Part shown: piece by piece, positions 15,848 to 15,871 of the stretch | How positions within the stretch are numbered: the first letter of the stretch is position 1 | How the letters are laid out: every line of letters begins with the position of its first letter | Assembly (NCBI GenBank): GCA_001584585.1 | Contig: LSYV01000084.1 | Location: forward strand, 283,848 to 299,718 | Direction: 5' to 3' | Source of the DNA: Gonium pectorale | Lineage: Eukaryota; Chlorophyta; Chlorophyceae; Chlamydomonadales; Volvocaceae | Length of the DNA stretch: 15,871 nt | Position numbers and translations under genes: made by a program | The notes under the pieces: generated by a model | The model's database searches: none | What the model was told of the DNA's origin: nothing | What the model saw: the letters and a program-made list of their open reading frames with translations, nothing else

Positions 15848-15871
15848 TGATGAACCGGGGAGGGTGAGCAA

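Overview
The window looks like nuclear DNA of a volvocine green alga (Chlamydomonas or a close relative). It is very GC-rich, its genes are cut into many small exons, the introns follow GT...CAG (once TAG) with donors such as GTGAGC, GTGCGG and GTACG, the coding sequence strongly prefers G or C at third codon positions, and TGTAA (the usual green algal poly(A) signal) lies downstream of both genes. No rRNA, tRNA, CRISPR array, prokaryotic operon or clear transposon was found. The assignment rests on these features and not on a database match.

Two multi-exon genes were reconstructed by hand, both on the minus strand and in tandem. The upstream gene (right half, 15847 to 10959, nine exons, about 742 aa) starts with an F-box motif. 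Through long Ala/Gly/Gln-rich linkers it continues into segments whose order and residue pattern resemble the N-terminal (cullin-repeat) half of a cullin. It stops before any cullin C-terminal or neddylation region. The first exon may be preceded by more exons outside the window.

The downstream gene (left half, 9970 to 1154, best model 15 exons, about 1104 aa) encodes a receptor-like protein kinase. It has a signal peptide, a Cys- and sequon-containing ectodomain of about 310 residues, one transmembrane segment with a basic stop-transfer, an Ala/Gly-rich juxtamembrane region, and a complete kinase domain of the tyrosine-kinase-like (TKL) type. The kinase has a glycine loop, VAVK, HRDLKPGN, DFG and APE, with a linker of about 180 residues between the catalytic lysine strand and helix C. 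Every exon junction keeps the reading frame, which is the main support for both models.

The remaining DNA is a 988-bp intergenic stretch (3' UTR of the F-box gene and presumed promoter of the kinase gene), the 3' flank of the kinase gene, and a 183-bp tandem duplication at the left edge. Introns hold several minisatellites. Two of them have 16-bp units and directly abut splice sites. The most unusual observations are the F-box/cullin-like fusion and a 429-nt stop-free, frame-preserving intron that interrupts the transmembrane coding sequence of the kinase.
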